NCBI GenBank assembly: GCA_026686845.1 | Contig: JAIVEN010000003.1 | Location: forward strand, 312,501-376,500 | Reading direction: 5' to 3' | Length of the DNA stretch: 64,000 nt | From: Adenanthera pavonina | Lineage: Eukaryota; Streptophyta; Magnoliopsida; Fabales; Fabaceae | Shown here: positions 1 to 12,356 of the stretch, piece by piece | Position numbering within the stretch: the stretch's first letter is position 1 | Layout of the letters: each line of letters begins with the position of its first letter | The notes under the pieces: generated by a model | What the model saw: the letters and a program-made list of their open reading frames with translations, nothing else | What the model was told of the DNA's origin: nothing | Database searches by the model: none | Made by a program: the position numbers and the translations under genes

Positions 1-1675
1 AATGTTATTTGTTCGGGGGAGAACTTGAGTTAGAAGCAAATAAATCAAGAGGAAGGGTTTGTGTGGAGGAGAATTTTAGTGGGCATCTCAAACGGTTCAA
101 ATTCGTGTGCAGTTGGAACTCTGACTTGTCGGGTTTAATATTATAATAATAGTACCTTATTTGGAAGGGTTTAATCTTCGACACTAACATTGTGATGAAA
201 TAGGATATTGGTTAATGGAAAATTGGATAATAACCATTGATTACATCTATAGAGAAGCTCATCGTATGAAAATAAATTACATGATTTTGAGAGAGGACTC
301 CTGTTGGCTGTAGATTTTTTCTCACTCATGATTTATGTGTAGTCAATAGTTTATAAGTTGTCTTTTATTGTATAGTTTCACCATAGCCTTCTTTTCAAAA
401 AAAAAAAAAAAACGAAAGAAAGGATGCAAGGAAGAAAGATTTAATGTTGGAGAGTCCCACAAGCAATGTGCTAGTCTTTCCACTTACACTAGAAAATTGG
501 GAGGAAGGCTTGTAATAGCAAACGTAGTATAGTACATATCTATTTCAAGATGAATGCAATTAAGGCACGTAATCCATCTCATCGTTTTCCATCTAAAAGT
601 GACATGACCGAACCTGTTATAACATAACATGGCCCTACTTGAACTTTGATCAAAAGGCAATGCATTGCTTGATCGTCACACTTTGTATCTAAAAAATTTT
701 TCAGTGGCTGGCATGATTATATTGACTGGTGCCAAGCGCATCACGCTAAGTTAATGCAATCCTTTACTACAAGCAACAGTTTCGCTCTGGCCGGAGTCAG
801 ATGATTATGGGTGGGAAATATATTATTATAATATCGTTAGCTTTTGTACACTGGAAGAACTAACTTCAGAATTGTTAGAGAATTAATTCTTGAAATCTCT
901 AGACCTTGTTTTGAGATTAGCCCGCCAACATCTGGGAATCATTTTTGGAATATGTATGGAAGTAATTAACTTTAAGCCAAGACATATATAGTTTGAGATC
1001 TGTTTAGAGAATACTATATGTTTCCAAGGGAACATAATAAGAGATTGAATTATATATGTTGGAACATAATACACGGAAGCCAATTTCATGTATGTAAAAT
1101 GGACAAAATACATTTAATATTGGAAACTTTACCATTTTTAACTGCCCTAAATGCACTTTTTGAACCTATATGTTCTATGTCAATGATCAAAAGTTTTCTA
1201 AATTAAATGAATCGATCGGATACACACAAATGAATTAAAGTGGTTCAAAACCAAAACGAAGCAATGCTCCTCACCCTTCTTCCACCCACCTGCTGCTTCA
1301 TGTAATGGCGTGATGAGCATGCCACTAAAAAATGATTCTTCAAGCAAACAATGCTTCACATTTGGCAAATCTCCCTAATATTATTTAACATATATAAAAG
1401 GATAAAATATTTATTTCACCAACCTAAAATATATATATAGCTTCCTTGATTAATTATTTAACATGCATATGTATATATATATTAAAAGGATATAATATTT
1501 ATTTCTCCTACCAAGAAAATTGCTTCCTTGATTAAGCAAAGCCAAACTCGTCCTTTCTTCCACATGATTCTATGTGCCAGCCTTAGCATGTTCTTCAGCA
1601 TCATACATTGTTGATTCCCATAAGGAATGGAACCTCTAACTCTCCATCTCCTATCATTCATTTCATTAATTTCTC
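1..1675. other. Intergenic DNA and promoter region of the cysteine protease gene
   Basis: No gene is recognised here; the short open frames have no familiar motif. The last 300 bases are AT-rich and serve as the upstream region of the protease gene at 1748. They include an imperfect tandem duplication (1381-1535, listed separately). Confidence 0.5.
1381..1535. repeat. Imperfect tandem duplication in the protease promoter (two copies, about 73 and 82 bp)
   Basis: Copy 1 (1381-1453) and copy 2 (1454-1535) both begin TTATTTAACAT, carry AAAAGGATA followed by ATATTTATTTC, and end GCTTCCTTGATTAA. Copy 2 has extra TA repeats. They lie about 210-370 bases upstream of the start codon, so any cis elements in them are present twice. 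Confidence 0.75.
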
Positions 1676-1684
1676 TATATAAAG
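1676..1684 (+). promoter_or_regulatory. TATA box of the cysteine protease gene
   Basis: TATATAAAG lies 64-72 bases before the ATG at 1748, in a CT-rich stretch. This spacing would put the transcription start near 1705-1715, with a leader of about 35-40 nucleotides. Assigned by position and match only. Confidence 0.6.
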
Positions 1685-1747
1685 CATCTTCAAGCTGTGT
1701 TTTTCTTTCATCTGACCATCTTTTACTGAACTAATATTCGAAGCATT

Positions 1748-3339
1748 ATGGAAACAAAGAAGCTCTTGTTGGTTGCTCTATCACTTGCTTTGCTTCTCGG
1801 AGTGTCCGAGAGCTTTGATTTCCATGAGAAGGATTTGTCATCAGAGGACAGCTTGTGGGACTTGTACGAGAGATGGAGGAGCCACCACACAGTTTCCCGG
1901 AGTCTTGAAGAGAAAAAGAAGAGATTCAATGTGTTCAAAGCCAATGTTATGCACGTGCACAACACAAACAAGATGGATAAGCCATACAAGCTCAAACTGA
2001 ACAAGTTCGCCGACATGACCAACAATGAATTCAGGAATGCCTATGCTGGGTCAAAGGTTAATCACCATAGAATGTTCCGAGGCACGCCACGTGGCAATGG
2101 AACCTTTATGTATGAAAATGTTGACAGGGTTCCTCCTTCTGTTGATTGGAGAAAGAAAGGTGCTGTCACCCCTGTCAAAAATCAAGGCCAGTGTGGTAAG
2201 CAAAGAACATTGAAACATTTAGTTGATGTAAAACGCATAATTTTTGCTTATATTTTATAAACAATGTTTTATTAAGTTTTTTATAAAATAATTATTAATT
2301 ACTAACACAACATGCATTTTTACACCTTAATTTGCTATTGAAATAATCTCAATACGTTAAAATACAAATGAAATTAAAAGTACATGCATCGAATTAATTT
2401 GTGTATTAAGATTTTTTTTTCCTGGTGTTTTTATGTTGGGTGACAAAAGTAAGTAATTATTTTTGTGGTTATAGGTAGTTGTTGGTCGTTTTCTACGGTT
2501 GCAGCAGTTGAAGGTATTAATCAGATTAAGACACGGAATTTAGTGTCCTTGTCAGAGCAAGAATTAGTAGATTGTGATAATGAGGAAAACCAAGGATGCA
2601 ATGGTGGGCTAATGGAATATGCTTTTGAGTACATAAAGAAAAAAGGTGGTATAACAACAGAAAAAAATTACCCTTACACGGCAGAAGATGGAACCTGCGA
2701 TGCATCAAAGGTGCACATAATAATTAATACCGTGTTTAATTTAGGTTCAAAATTTGATTGGCTAGTTAACAATTAACAAAGAAAAACCATATAAAAGGCT
2801 AAGTTTCTTGATATTGCAGGAGAATAACATGGTAGTTTCCATTGATGGCCATGAAAATGTCCCCGCGAACAATGAGGATGCTCTGCTTAAAGCTGTGGCC
2901 AACCAACCTGTATCCGTTGCCATTGATGCTGGAGGTTTTGATTTCCAGTTCTATTCAGAGGTATAATATATGTTTGTTATATATATATATATATATATAT
3001 ATCTCGCTTATTTTAAAGTCAGTCATGATCGATTTAAATACAAATATTAATTAGTAGCTAAATTTGATTAGTGAAATTAATTAATGATGATTATTGTAGG
3101 GAGTATTTACAGGAGAGTGTACAACGGAGTTGAATCATGGAGTGGCAATTGTGGGGTATGGAACGACCGTGGATGGAACCAAATATTGGATAGTAAAGAA
3201 TTCATGGGGACCAGAATGGGGAGAAGGAGGTTACATAAGGATGCAAAGGGGAGTATCAAATAAGGAAGGATTGTGTGGCACAGCAATGGAGGCTTCCTAC
3301 CCACTCAAGAACTCGTCCTCCCCTAAAGATGAACTCTGA
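1748..3339 (+). CDS. KDEL-tailed papain-like cysteine endopeptidase (CysEP/CEP family)
   Basis: Four exons: 1748-2195, 2475-2710, 2820-2960 and 3100-3339, giving 354 aa with GT-AG introns whose phases fit. Residues 1-22 form a hydrophobic signal peptide. An I29 propeptide with an ERFNIN-type segment (RFNVFK at 59-64) follows. The mature C1A domain begins near VPPSVDWR (128-135). Catalytic residues are visible: Gln146, Cys152 in GQCGSCWSF, His288 in LNHGVAIVGYG and Asn309 in KNSWG. CNGGLM and the usual cysteines are present. The protein ends in KDEL, the ER-retention signal that defines this plant subfamily. These proteases are stored in ER-derived ricinosomes and released during programmed cell death, for example in tapetum or senescing tissue. 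The length matches the family (about 350-360 aa) and no damage is seen. Which CEP orthologue it is cannot be decided here. Intron 3 carries an AT microsatellite. Confidence 0.95.
2977..3002. repeat. (AT)n microsatellite in intron 3 of the protease gene
   Basis: An uninterrupted TA/AT dinucleotide run of about 26 bases, 17 bases after the donor site of intron 3. Likely length-polymorphic. Confidence 0.9.
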
Positions 3340-3555
3340 TCGAAACGATTAATTTAATTTTAGTTCAGCTTTCATCTTCATCGATCTTTGCTTATTTCTT
3401 GCGTGCATCTTAGACGTTGCGTTGCTCTGCTCTCAAATCAACTATCAACTAATAATAATATAATATTTGTGTCCTTCAACTTTAATTAATTGTTGTGTTC
3501 GTGTATGTATATATATGTCTCGACTAATAATACAAATAGCTAGCTAGGCTTCTTA

Positions 3556-4032
3556 TGGTTTGTTTGGTTGGAGGGAAATGGGGGGAAAGGAAAGGAAGGG
3601 GAGGGAAAATGTTATTAAAATTTTCCCTCCCCTTGTTTGGCAGTCAGGAGGGGAGGGAAAATGTTATTAAAATTTTTCCTCCCCTCCCCTTATATATTTT
3701 CCCTCCAAATTGGGGTAATTTGGGGGAAAAATGTGTTATTGTGTTCAAAATGACCAAAATACCTTTCATTTTTTCATTACTCGGTCACAATGTACTGGTC
3801 AGTCTTGTCCTTATATTAATTTAAATAAATTAAGGGTATAATAGTCAAATTATAATTATTTTCCCTCATTTCCCCTCCTAACCCAAATAAGGTAAAATTA
3901 AAATCCTTCCACTAAAATCCCTCCTTTTCTTTCCAAACAAGGTAAAATTAAAATTCCTTCTTTTCCCTCCCCTTCCTTTCTCTCCATTAAAACCCCTTCC
4001 CTCCCTTTCCCTCCTTTGAACCAAACAGACCA
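3556..4032. mobile_element. PIF/Harbinger (Tourist-like) MITE, 477 bp, TSD TTA
   Basis: The left end TGGTTTGTTTGGTTG matches the reverse complement of the right end, TGGTCTGTTTGGTTC, and both ends are flanked by TTA (3553-3555 and 4033-4035). The 3-bp TWA duplication and the GTTTGGTT terminal repeat are typical of PIF/Harbinger MITEs. The interior is G-rich at the left and C-rich at the right (GGGGAGGGAAA against TTTCCCTCCCC), so it can fold back. It encodes no protein. It lies 216 bases after the protease stop codon, so transcripts reading through could include it. Confidence 0.85.
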
Positions 4033-4035
4033 TTA

Positions 4036-5899
4036 AATTCTTTGATGTGCTTGAAAATATATGCTAAACTCATTGCCAATGATCGATACAGAAGTGCAGA
4101 CCTAGCTAGCATGCATGCATGAAATCTCAAATGTATTTGACTATATATTTGTAATGTAATATTCTTGTTATTCTCAATTAAAAAAAAACAAAGAAAAATT
4201 AGCATGAATGCCTTCTTCAGCCAAATGCCGCTTTCTCAGAGCCTTCAAAGCGTGCTTTAAATCTTCATTAATTTGCTATTTTCTTCTTTTATTTCGTTTA
4301 CAACAAGATTTGGCCATTATATATCGAAACTTCCCGCCGCCACCAAATTAAATCACCTGCTTGATTGCATGAACAACAAATATGAAAGATCTAATAGAGA
4401 AATCTTCAAAATTTTTGATGAGGAATTAATCGGCTTTAATTTATTAATCCATGGATACATTTGTTCTCCATATTTTAAAGCGATCTAGAAACTTTTTTTC
4501 CTCTTAATTTCACTTACATATATAGAATACTGTGCTGAGTCTGAACTAACGTACGCCATACCTGAAGAAAGAGTGTTGGAACCGCATATATAATTGTTCT
4601 TTTTGGGCCAAAAGACAAATTTCACATAATATGTAGTACGATGTCAACCAACATCAAAACAAGATTCAAGAGCTTTATTATTACAAACAAATAATAGAAA
4701 TTAATACGTTAATTAGAGACCCTAATATCAATATTGAAATCTATTTGAAGCAAGCACTGTTGCTTCTTTTGCGTGTTTTATTTTTTCATCCACTCTTTTA
4801 ATAAATTTTCCTAGTAATATGACAATTAATTTTTTATAATCACAAAAGAAGACATGCATATTTTCATCGTTGTTGAATAGCCTCTTAGATGTTGTCAGGA
4901 TTACGACTACACAAAAAATAAATAATCAACATTAATATAAAATATAAAAAGCACAAAGCTATTCAATAGTGTGGCTTATTTTGAGTTTTTTTATATGTGC
5001 ATGCACGAGACTATTCTTATTAAAGTAATCTCATGCCATATATTATTAGTATGTATAGTAAAACAAAATAGTCAATCGGGCGATTACACTATGCATTATT
5101 TGGTTTTTTTTTTTTTGGCCAGAGCTTTCTATTTGTTTATGCTCTCAATAATTGACGATGACATACTGTTAATGCCAATTGCATCAACCAGGAAAAATTT
5201 TTCTTCTTTTTTTTTTTGTATCTTCTTTTGGCAACCTAAGTAAAAGTAAAGTTTCAGAAATATACAGAAATATGACTGGGTGATATCCAGATATACAGCA
5301 AGGTACCAAAGTATTGATGACCACCTGTAATCAATTTTCTTTATTAGAATAAAACAAGGTTAGAGTCACTCCAATTGGGGAAAAAAGGATAATGAGGCAA
5401 AAAAACTAAAATTAACCTAAAACCCGATCCAGACACAAGATAGTTATTGTGAATATTGTTAGTCTCATCTACAAACGTACAAAAACATGAAAAATAAAAC
5501 TGTTAAAAGGTTCGTTGATAATTCTCTAATCTTCAATTTGCATTTTGAATTTATAAGCGTGCAATATGCGTTTTGCTTACTAGTTGTTGGGATTCTAAAT
5601 ATTCAACCTGTCTCGTGCTCGTGCATGCATGCCATGAAAGGTCGATCGATCAGTTCAAACGGTAAAAGATTAATCCATCAACGTACTTCGGTAAAAAAAT
5701 AAATAAATAAATAAATAAAATCCATAAACGTACACCCTTTAAATGACATTAGCTGACTGATCATGATCAAAGCAGCATTTAAATTAAACTGCTTACCAAC
5801 GTATATAGTTTCATATAAGAAACGATGGATCAAAACAGTAGCTAGCTAGATCAAAATTTCCAAACAGAAGGACACCAAAAAAAAAAATAAATCTGAGTT
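4036..5899. other. Intergenic DNA between the protease and WRKY genes
   Basis: AT-rich and without recognisable coding sequence. An (AAAT)n tract lies near 5698-5720. The 3' ends of the two genes converge on this interval, so it should hold only 3' untranslated and spacer sequence. No transposon ends were recognised. Confidence 0.5.
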
Positions 5900-7830
5900 T
5901 CATGGTTGTCCACTTGCAGTAATATCAGTAGCATTATTACTGTTGGAATGGGAAGTTCCAATGATAGAGGTAATGGCAGCCACAAGAGCAGCAGTGAAAT
6001 TGGGATCGGCAGTAATAGCAGCGGTGGCTGCATTTACTGTATCAGCAAACGACGTCGTTCCCTGAGAAAAGCTAGATTTTTCACTCAGAGCGTGACCAAA
6101 GATCTTTGGAGGGGCTGTTTGATGACGAGTGAGGTCCAATGTGATAGTGGGAAATGGAGCTGAGGCTGTGAGGGCAGGCATGTTGATGTTTTGTGAGGAA
6201 GGAAGTATTGAAGCACTTTCTAAAATGTTAATGTGAGGGTTTATGAGGTTATTATTATTGTGATCTGAACTTCGTATTGATCCAGAAAGAATCATTGAAG
6301 CAGCTGAAGATGTTGTGGAAGCCATTGCTTCTGCAGCAGGAGGGAGTGGGTGGTTGTGCTGTCCTTCATATGTAGTTATTAGAATGCTTCTATCTTCTGC
6401 ACACCTCTGTACCTGTATGTACCAAATAAATTTTGTATGTATATATATATATATATACACGTTAATTACAAAACTGAATGTGTGTGTGTATATATATATA
6501 TGGTGAAAGAAAGGGATTAATAACATACTTGTTTTCGTACAGGGCAAGCAGTTCCCATAGAGCAACGATAATAAGCTCGTGGGCAAGGGTTTCCTTTTGC
6601 CATCTTCTGCCCATACTTTCTCCATTGGCATCCATCTGATATCTGTACGTACGTATACGTTCAATAAAACATAACATATATAGCGTGAAATTTATGATCA
6701 AGTTTCACTACAAAAGAAAAAAGTTGCACGTAAATAAACCTTTTTTCTTTCAAAAGATCTCCTTAAACTAACTTGAATGAGTTTAATTACTAACCATTGA
6801 AGACTCTGATCGTGCTCGAACTGATACACGAGCTTTCTTGACCAGTGATATGGTTTCTGATGTGGCTTTTGAATCACTCTGATCCTTCCCATAAACTCTC
6901 TTATGAATATCATTATTATGATGTGGTTCACTGTCTCTGCTCTGCTCAATCTTGCATTCCATTAAATCAAGCATGCTTTTGCTTTCTCTCACTTTGCCTT
7001 CACCTTTATCTTCAACAGTACTCATATCTATAAATGGCCCTACAATCATACCTCCTTTCTTCCCTATCTCACCACTGCCTTCATCTACCTACACAAAGAA
7101 ATTAATTTTATATTCCATGTAAGCTCTCATATATATATATATTCAAGTCCTTAATTTGGTGCATTTTTTATAGGAAATTGATTGTTTGTAATTAATAATC
7201 TTAGGGATAATCAATATCAATATTCAATATATATATTAATTGTTGGAATTAAACCAAGACTAATTGAATATAATATAAAATCTTTAGGGAGCAGCACTTA
7301 TCACAATCTATCAACATTGGGATTCATCTTCAACTTTCATGCAACTGCACGGGTTTCAACAACTAATTAACTTGATTAAATTTAGGCAAAAATATGTAAG
7401 GATTCATGTTATATATAGCTTCCGAACTAACATTATAGCTAGATGATAAGTTCTGGCTTGATTTTGCTTTAAGAAACACTTAGGCGAAGAACAATCATCT
7501 GTAATAATTAAGGGCCAGCGACCTGTGTCTTGTATCACATAATTCCCCAAATTGCACCTACACATTGCCTCTCTCTCTCTCTTTCTGTTTGTGTGTGTGT
7601 GTGTGTGTGATGAGAACTTACCTCATTACTGTTGGACTGCTTGAGCTTGATAAGTTGCAATTGAAGGGTATTGTAGTTGAGGTTCACCTGATTAAGCAGC
7701 TCTCTCAAACGCTGATTTTCAGCATTCATCTGCTGCAATTCAGCTACCAAAGCTGCATACTGAACCCATAAACTTAAGTAATTAATTTTAACCATATCCT
7801 TCAACATCATCAAATATTAATTAATTCTTA

Positions 7831-7866
<36 letters not shown>

Positions 7867-8634
7867 TATATATACACATACACAGAATTTAAACAGACAC
7901 ACAGATTAATTACGTGCCTCTTTCTTCTTATCATCATCCATGGTCTCTGAAGTTCCATCATCAACAGTCGATCTGTTGCTACTGGTAGTCTTAGTGACAA
8001 GATCTAAACTAGCCTGCATAACAAGTCATCAAAATTACTAACTAAAGGTGGTCAATCGGGTTGAGTAATAAGAATTTTATCATCTTTTAAGAAAGATGTT
8101 GAGTTTAAGCTGGCTTTAATTTGTGGATTAAAAAAGTCATGTTAGAAGAGTTTTCTCCTATTTGGGGTTCAACCCAACTTGAATTCAAATTATAGTTGGT
8201 ACCACTGAATACCGGATGATTTGTTGAGGAAAAAAAGAAGTTATGAAGATTAAATTAAAACTTAATACCCACCCATACAAGGTATAAATCAAGGTACATA
8301 TGAATAGTTTTCTTTCAATAAAAAGGTAACAAACCTAAAATTAACATGACGTGATCCTATACATATATATATATATAGTACAGGAATGATATGTCATACA
8401 TATTATCGATACCAATGTAATTAATGTGAAGCAAACAGACGATGTCGTGAAGATCAATATATATGATGCGGAACAAACAGAAGGCTGACTTACATCAACG
8501 GGAAGCTGTGTTGATCTGTGATGATCATCATGGGGATGAGTCTTTGTCTTGTCGTCAGAGAAGAAATCCATCTCATGGAGGAGAGGGTTCTGGTGAAGAA
8601 ACGACGACGTAGGGCGAGAAGAATGCGCTTCCAT
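5900..8634 (-). CDS. WRKY transcription factor, group IIb (WRKY6/31/42/47-like)
   Basis: Six exons, read on the minus strand: 8634-8494, 8013-7918, 7759-7622, 7088-6795, 6642-6529 and 6412-5900, giving 431 aa. A leucine-rich coiled-coil region (about 80-120) contains AELQQMNAENQRLRELL, the group IIb zipper. The DNA-binding domain has WRKYGQK at 230-236 and a C-X5-C-X23-H-X-H zinc finger (Cys250, Cys256, His280, His282). The intron inside the finger falls just before VQRC, the VQR-type position of groups IIa/IIb. The C-terminal ADTVNAATAAITADPNFTAA block is typical of the WRKY6/31/42/47 clade. The protein should act in the nucleus on W-boxes (TTGAC). The short N-terminus resembles WRKY47, but orthology is not settled. 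The end of exon 2 is uncertain: a GC donor (GAG|GCACGT) gives the frame used here, while a GT donor four bases on would use a different acceptor. Confidence 0.93.
7576..7612. repeat. Compound (CT)n/(GT)n microsatellite in a WRKY intron
   Basis: A CT run and then a GT run on the plus strand, inside the intron between the exons ending at 7622 and starting at 7088. Likely polymorphic. Confidence 0.8.
7826..7876. repeat. (CATA)n then (TA)n microsatellite in a WRKY intron
   Basis: Seven or more CATA units followed by a TA run, in the intron between exons 2 and 3 of the WRKY gene and about 40 bases from the exon 2 donor. Confidence 0.9.
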
Positions 8635-8692
8635 ATATATATGTTTGAAAGTTGAAGGAATAAGCAGATGTAAGGAAGAAGAAGAAGAAGAA

Positions 8693-8909
8693 AGTGGTTG
8701 AAATAATGAGCATCAAAGAAGAATCATGGCGGTGTATTGGGTCGTGCCCACAAGTTTTAAGAGAAGGAAGAAGAATGGAGAGAGAGAGAAAGAGAGAGAG
8801 AGTGGTTGAAAGAGTATCAAAGAAGAGTCCTGTAGAGGTGTGTTGTGTTGTGCCCACAAGTTTTCAGAGAAGAAAGAAGAGAGAAGAAAAATGGGGGAGA
8901 GAGAGAGAG
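8693..8909. repeat. 108-bp tandem duplication in the WRKY 5' leader/promoter
   Basis: Copy 1 (8693-8800) and copy 2 (8801-8909) both run AGTGGTTGAAA, ATCAAAGAAGA, GTGCCCACAAGTTTT, AGAGAAG and end in a GA-dinucleotide tract. They start 59 bases upstream of the WRKY ATG. On the sense strand (minus) the segment is CT-rich, as in plant 5' untranslated leaders. Two minus-strand ATG codons (8922 and 8857) open frames that would be upstream ORFs if transcription starts above them; the 8857 frame runs past the main ATG and ends at 8573. Confidence 0.8.
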
Positions 8910-9065
8910 TGAAGAGTTTCAAGTCAGAGACAGAGAGATGCTATGGACTCGGCAAAAGAATGGGGCGCTTTGGACGACTAGGACCAATTTGTTTCTTTGA
9001 AAAATATTTCACACACTGAGGTAAGATGGTGCGTAAGCTCCTCACATTTAACTTTTCAATTGGTC

Positions 9066-9071
9066 CACGTG
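9066..9071. promoter_or_regulatory. G-box (CACGTG) upstream of the WRKY gene
   Basis: A perfect CACGTG within CCACGTGT, about 430 bases upstream of the WRKY start codon. The ACGT core with flanking C and T fits a G-box/ABRE. It is a single site, so function is uncertain. Confidence 0.35.
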
Positions 9072-11824
9072 TACACAATGTGGACCAAATGGAGTTAAGC
9101 CATGTCATTTAAATAAGACAATATTATACTCCTTTCTTTTCTGAAATATTTAAATTATAATATATTTAAAAATAATTTATACTGACTCCTTTTTTATTAA
9201 AATAAAAATCATATAGCATATTTATTTACCAAAATAACGCATTTATTATATTTTATTAAATATTAATACACTTCAATGTACAAATTGATAAAAAAAATGA
9301 ATAAGTTATATATAACTAGATATATTTCTTTTTTTTTTGCCAACAACTAGATATATTTCTTATGAAGTTTGCGGTGAGATGCACTGCTTATGGCTTATAA
9401 ATGTGCAGCTCGTTATAAATTTAATTATTTACCTGACATTTTTTAGTGCCATAAATTTAATTATTTACTATACATTGATGATATGATTGTAATCCTTTGG
9501 ATAATTCAATCATATATAAATATATTTAATTTAATTGTTTTTTTTTTCACCTATAAAATTGGAACTAGAGGCCACATGAATATAAAAATCTTTTAGTTAA
9601 ATATATTTATTCCTTACCATTTAAATTATATTTAACAGTTTTTTTTAAAAATCTTAAATGTCAATTATTTATATATATATATACGGTTATATAGGATCTT
9701 GACTAATTTAGACTGAGATTGAGGCTAACCACATCGATCAATGTAATACATTTTTTCGTGACAATTTTATCCATTTATAATATTTAAAATCAAAATATAA
9801 CTAAAGGAAAATAGGTAAAGATTAAAGAACCACATGAGAACCACGATGTCACTTATTTCAAAATGAAAGGAGTGACTCAGTAACAATAACCATGTGCATA
9901 AATTATTACCAAAAAAAATTATGTGGATAAATTTTATTGGCCAGATAAAAAACCAAGTGGATAACATTTTAGGTCCACATATGAACTCGAGTATCTTGTT
10001 GAATTAAAATGAAAAAAAGAAAAACTTTTAATAAATTGGTCAAACGGCGGGCGTCTGACGCGATGGCATATGATATATATCATGTTTGTTATTATAAATT
10101 AAATAAAACCTTTATTTTATATTACTCATATGAAAATGAAATATAATATATGCGTAAGAATAATTGTCATTCAATGTCTGAAAGAGGAAGAACCGGCCAT
10201 GGCAACTGTGTGTTGATTAGTTATTATCACTTCATTTATATTCAAAGTGTAATGGAGTCAAGTCAACTACTTACCAAATAAAACAATATATATATATATA
10301 ATCAAATTTATACAAAACCGCATTATCATTAACCATAAATAATGTGGTTCATTTTAGACCTTACACAATGCCCAAAGCTCACTTCTAATTATTAATTACT
10401 AAATTATTACAAAACTAATTAAAAATAAAAGGTAAAAGTACACATGCCTCTTTTGAATTTTATTAAATTTTATAAATCTTATTTTTATTCTTAAAATATA
10501 TAAATATTTTTCAAAATAAATAATAAATTAATGAATATCTGTTCAATATTTTTTTTGAAATTACATAAATTCCTCTTTTGTTCTTTGGTGGTGTGTATCT
10601 ATATATATAATATGAAATCTTAAATTTCCGATGAAATTTAAAAAAATATGAAATTTAATTTTTGTTAAAAAAATGCTTATTTTAAGTTTAATCTTTTTGG
10701 GGTAAATTGAGGGCATTGAATTTGAAGTGTGAAGTGTGAAGAGATAGAAACATGCAGGAAGCTTCATAGGGGTCCCTCCAACGCCAATGTTAAGAGCTGC
10801 CGGGCAATGACGGTGACGTCCGATTCATTGACCACTACATGTGGGCCTTATCTATTAACGTTTGACCACCATGTCTTTTATATTATTAGGCGAAAATAAA
10901 TATTGTGGATTAGTAATTACTAAAACTAATTAAAATTAAAATACAAATAATTTGATAACAACAATAGCAAATTTTAGAGAGGTAAAATAGGAGAGAATAC
11001 TTTTCATTTAGGTGTGTAATCTTCAGTACTAAATATTATAATTTTATGGTTCTAGTTTTTCCTTTATCGTGCCTCCAAATTAGTGTTTCCACAAAAAGGA
11101 AAAAGCATTTACTATTTAGTAGCACGTTTGTTTGGAGTAGGTCTGTGCGATGCGGTGAATACTGTTAAACTCTGCACACACACACACACACACACTATAT
11201 GTATATATTAAAAACAATAAATAATTTTACAAATAAATATAATTTATTTTTCAAAGCCACATGCTATCTAGAAGCCACATTAAATTTTGTCTAATTTAGG
11301 TCAAATTAAGTAGGACCATAAAGACAATAGAACTCTCACAATTTAAGTATTAATGCAGTTGCAGCATACATGTTAAAATAACATAACCCCCCTGTGCTCA
11401 TTGGTATTCCTAAGACTTTGGATCTCACAATACTTGGATTTATTTTCATTTGTCTCAATTTTAATTTTAAGTCCTTACATCAACATTTAATGGATCATAT
11501 TGATCGTTAAAAATATATTATTTAAAACTCATATCTATCCATTTAATGAATATGTTATTGATTTGGATTTAATTATCCATCTAATGGCTAAAAATTAAAA
11601 TTGAGAGATGGTGATCTACAAAATTTCATTATTTTTAACGTTTTATCAAAATTTCAACTTTATCTGTAACGTTTGATCAACAAAGTGTGATTTTCTCAAA
11701 TATTAATGTAATGTATTTTTAGGTAAAAATAATGATTACCTTTGAATAATAATAAAATAAATATAACAGATATTGCATAACTCAATTTTTATGGAAGTTA
11801 AAATGACAATATATTTTTATCGGA
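9072..11824. other. AT-rich intergenic DNA upstream of the WRKY gene
   Basis: No coding sequence recognised. There is a short direct repeat of ATAAATTTAATTATTTAC (about 9413-9470) and a (CA)n run near 11176-11194. A less AT-rich patch around 10770-10880 has a TGACGTCC site and two TTGACC W-box cores (10828 and 10862). The rest shows nothing I can name. Confidence 0.5.
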
Positions 11825-12205
11825 ATCAAATAATATTTCAAATCAGCATATTTTCCTTGCCTCCTTCAACTTTTTTTCTTTCTTTTGACATCCACCTAAT
11901 TTATTTGGACAAACTCGGACATATAATTGGTCAAACTCTATATGATTGTAACGAATTTTCAACACTAGAATTAATCATAGATCAGATCATGCACAACGAT
12001 TTTCGCTATTCAAATCAATAAAACATGTGTGATGTTTTATTCTTCTATTTAGAGAAAAAAGAAAAGATTCCTTCTATTCTTTTTAATATTCAGATGTTGA
12101 TTGTTCAAGTGAAGTGCTTATGTCAAACTGACGATTTTGAACATGAAATTAACAAACATGACAACTTTATATAATTCAACTCATATATATAATGTGCAAA
12201 TATAT
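11825..12205. repeat. Local duplication, copy 1
   Basis: Shares blocks in the same order with 12357-13570: AATAATATTTCAAATCA, CCACCTAATTTATT, GGACATATAATTGGTCAAA, AATTTTCGAC-like, ATGTTTTATTCTTC, and a TATATAATGTGC/TATATAATGCCC tail. The identity of the duplicated unit is unknown and no terminal repeats were found. Confidence 0.6.
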
Positions 12206-12356
12206 AAAATAATTTTTTTGTATCTAATTAAAAATAATTATTATCATAAAAATGATAATAAGAACATAACCTATTAGTATATATCTTAATTTTTTTGTCA
12301 AAAAATTTTTTTTCCTTTTTGGCCAACCAAAAAAATATTTTTCCTAGTTGTAACCA

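Noticed and set aside
5..190. 61-codon minus-strand ORF at the left edge
   Set aside because: No recognisable motif, low-complexity start, and no supporting splice context; may be chance.
453..463. GTCCCACAAGC, resembling the plant snRNA upstream element
   Set aside because: It differs from RTCCCACATCG at the end, and no TATA at the right spacing or snRNA sequence follows.
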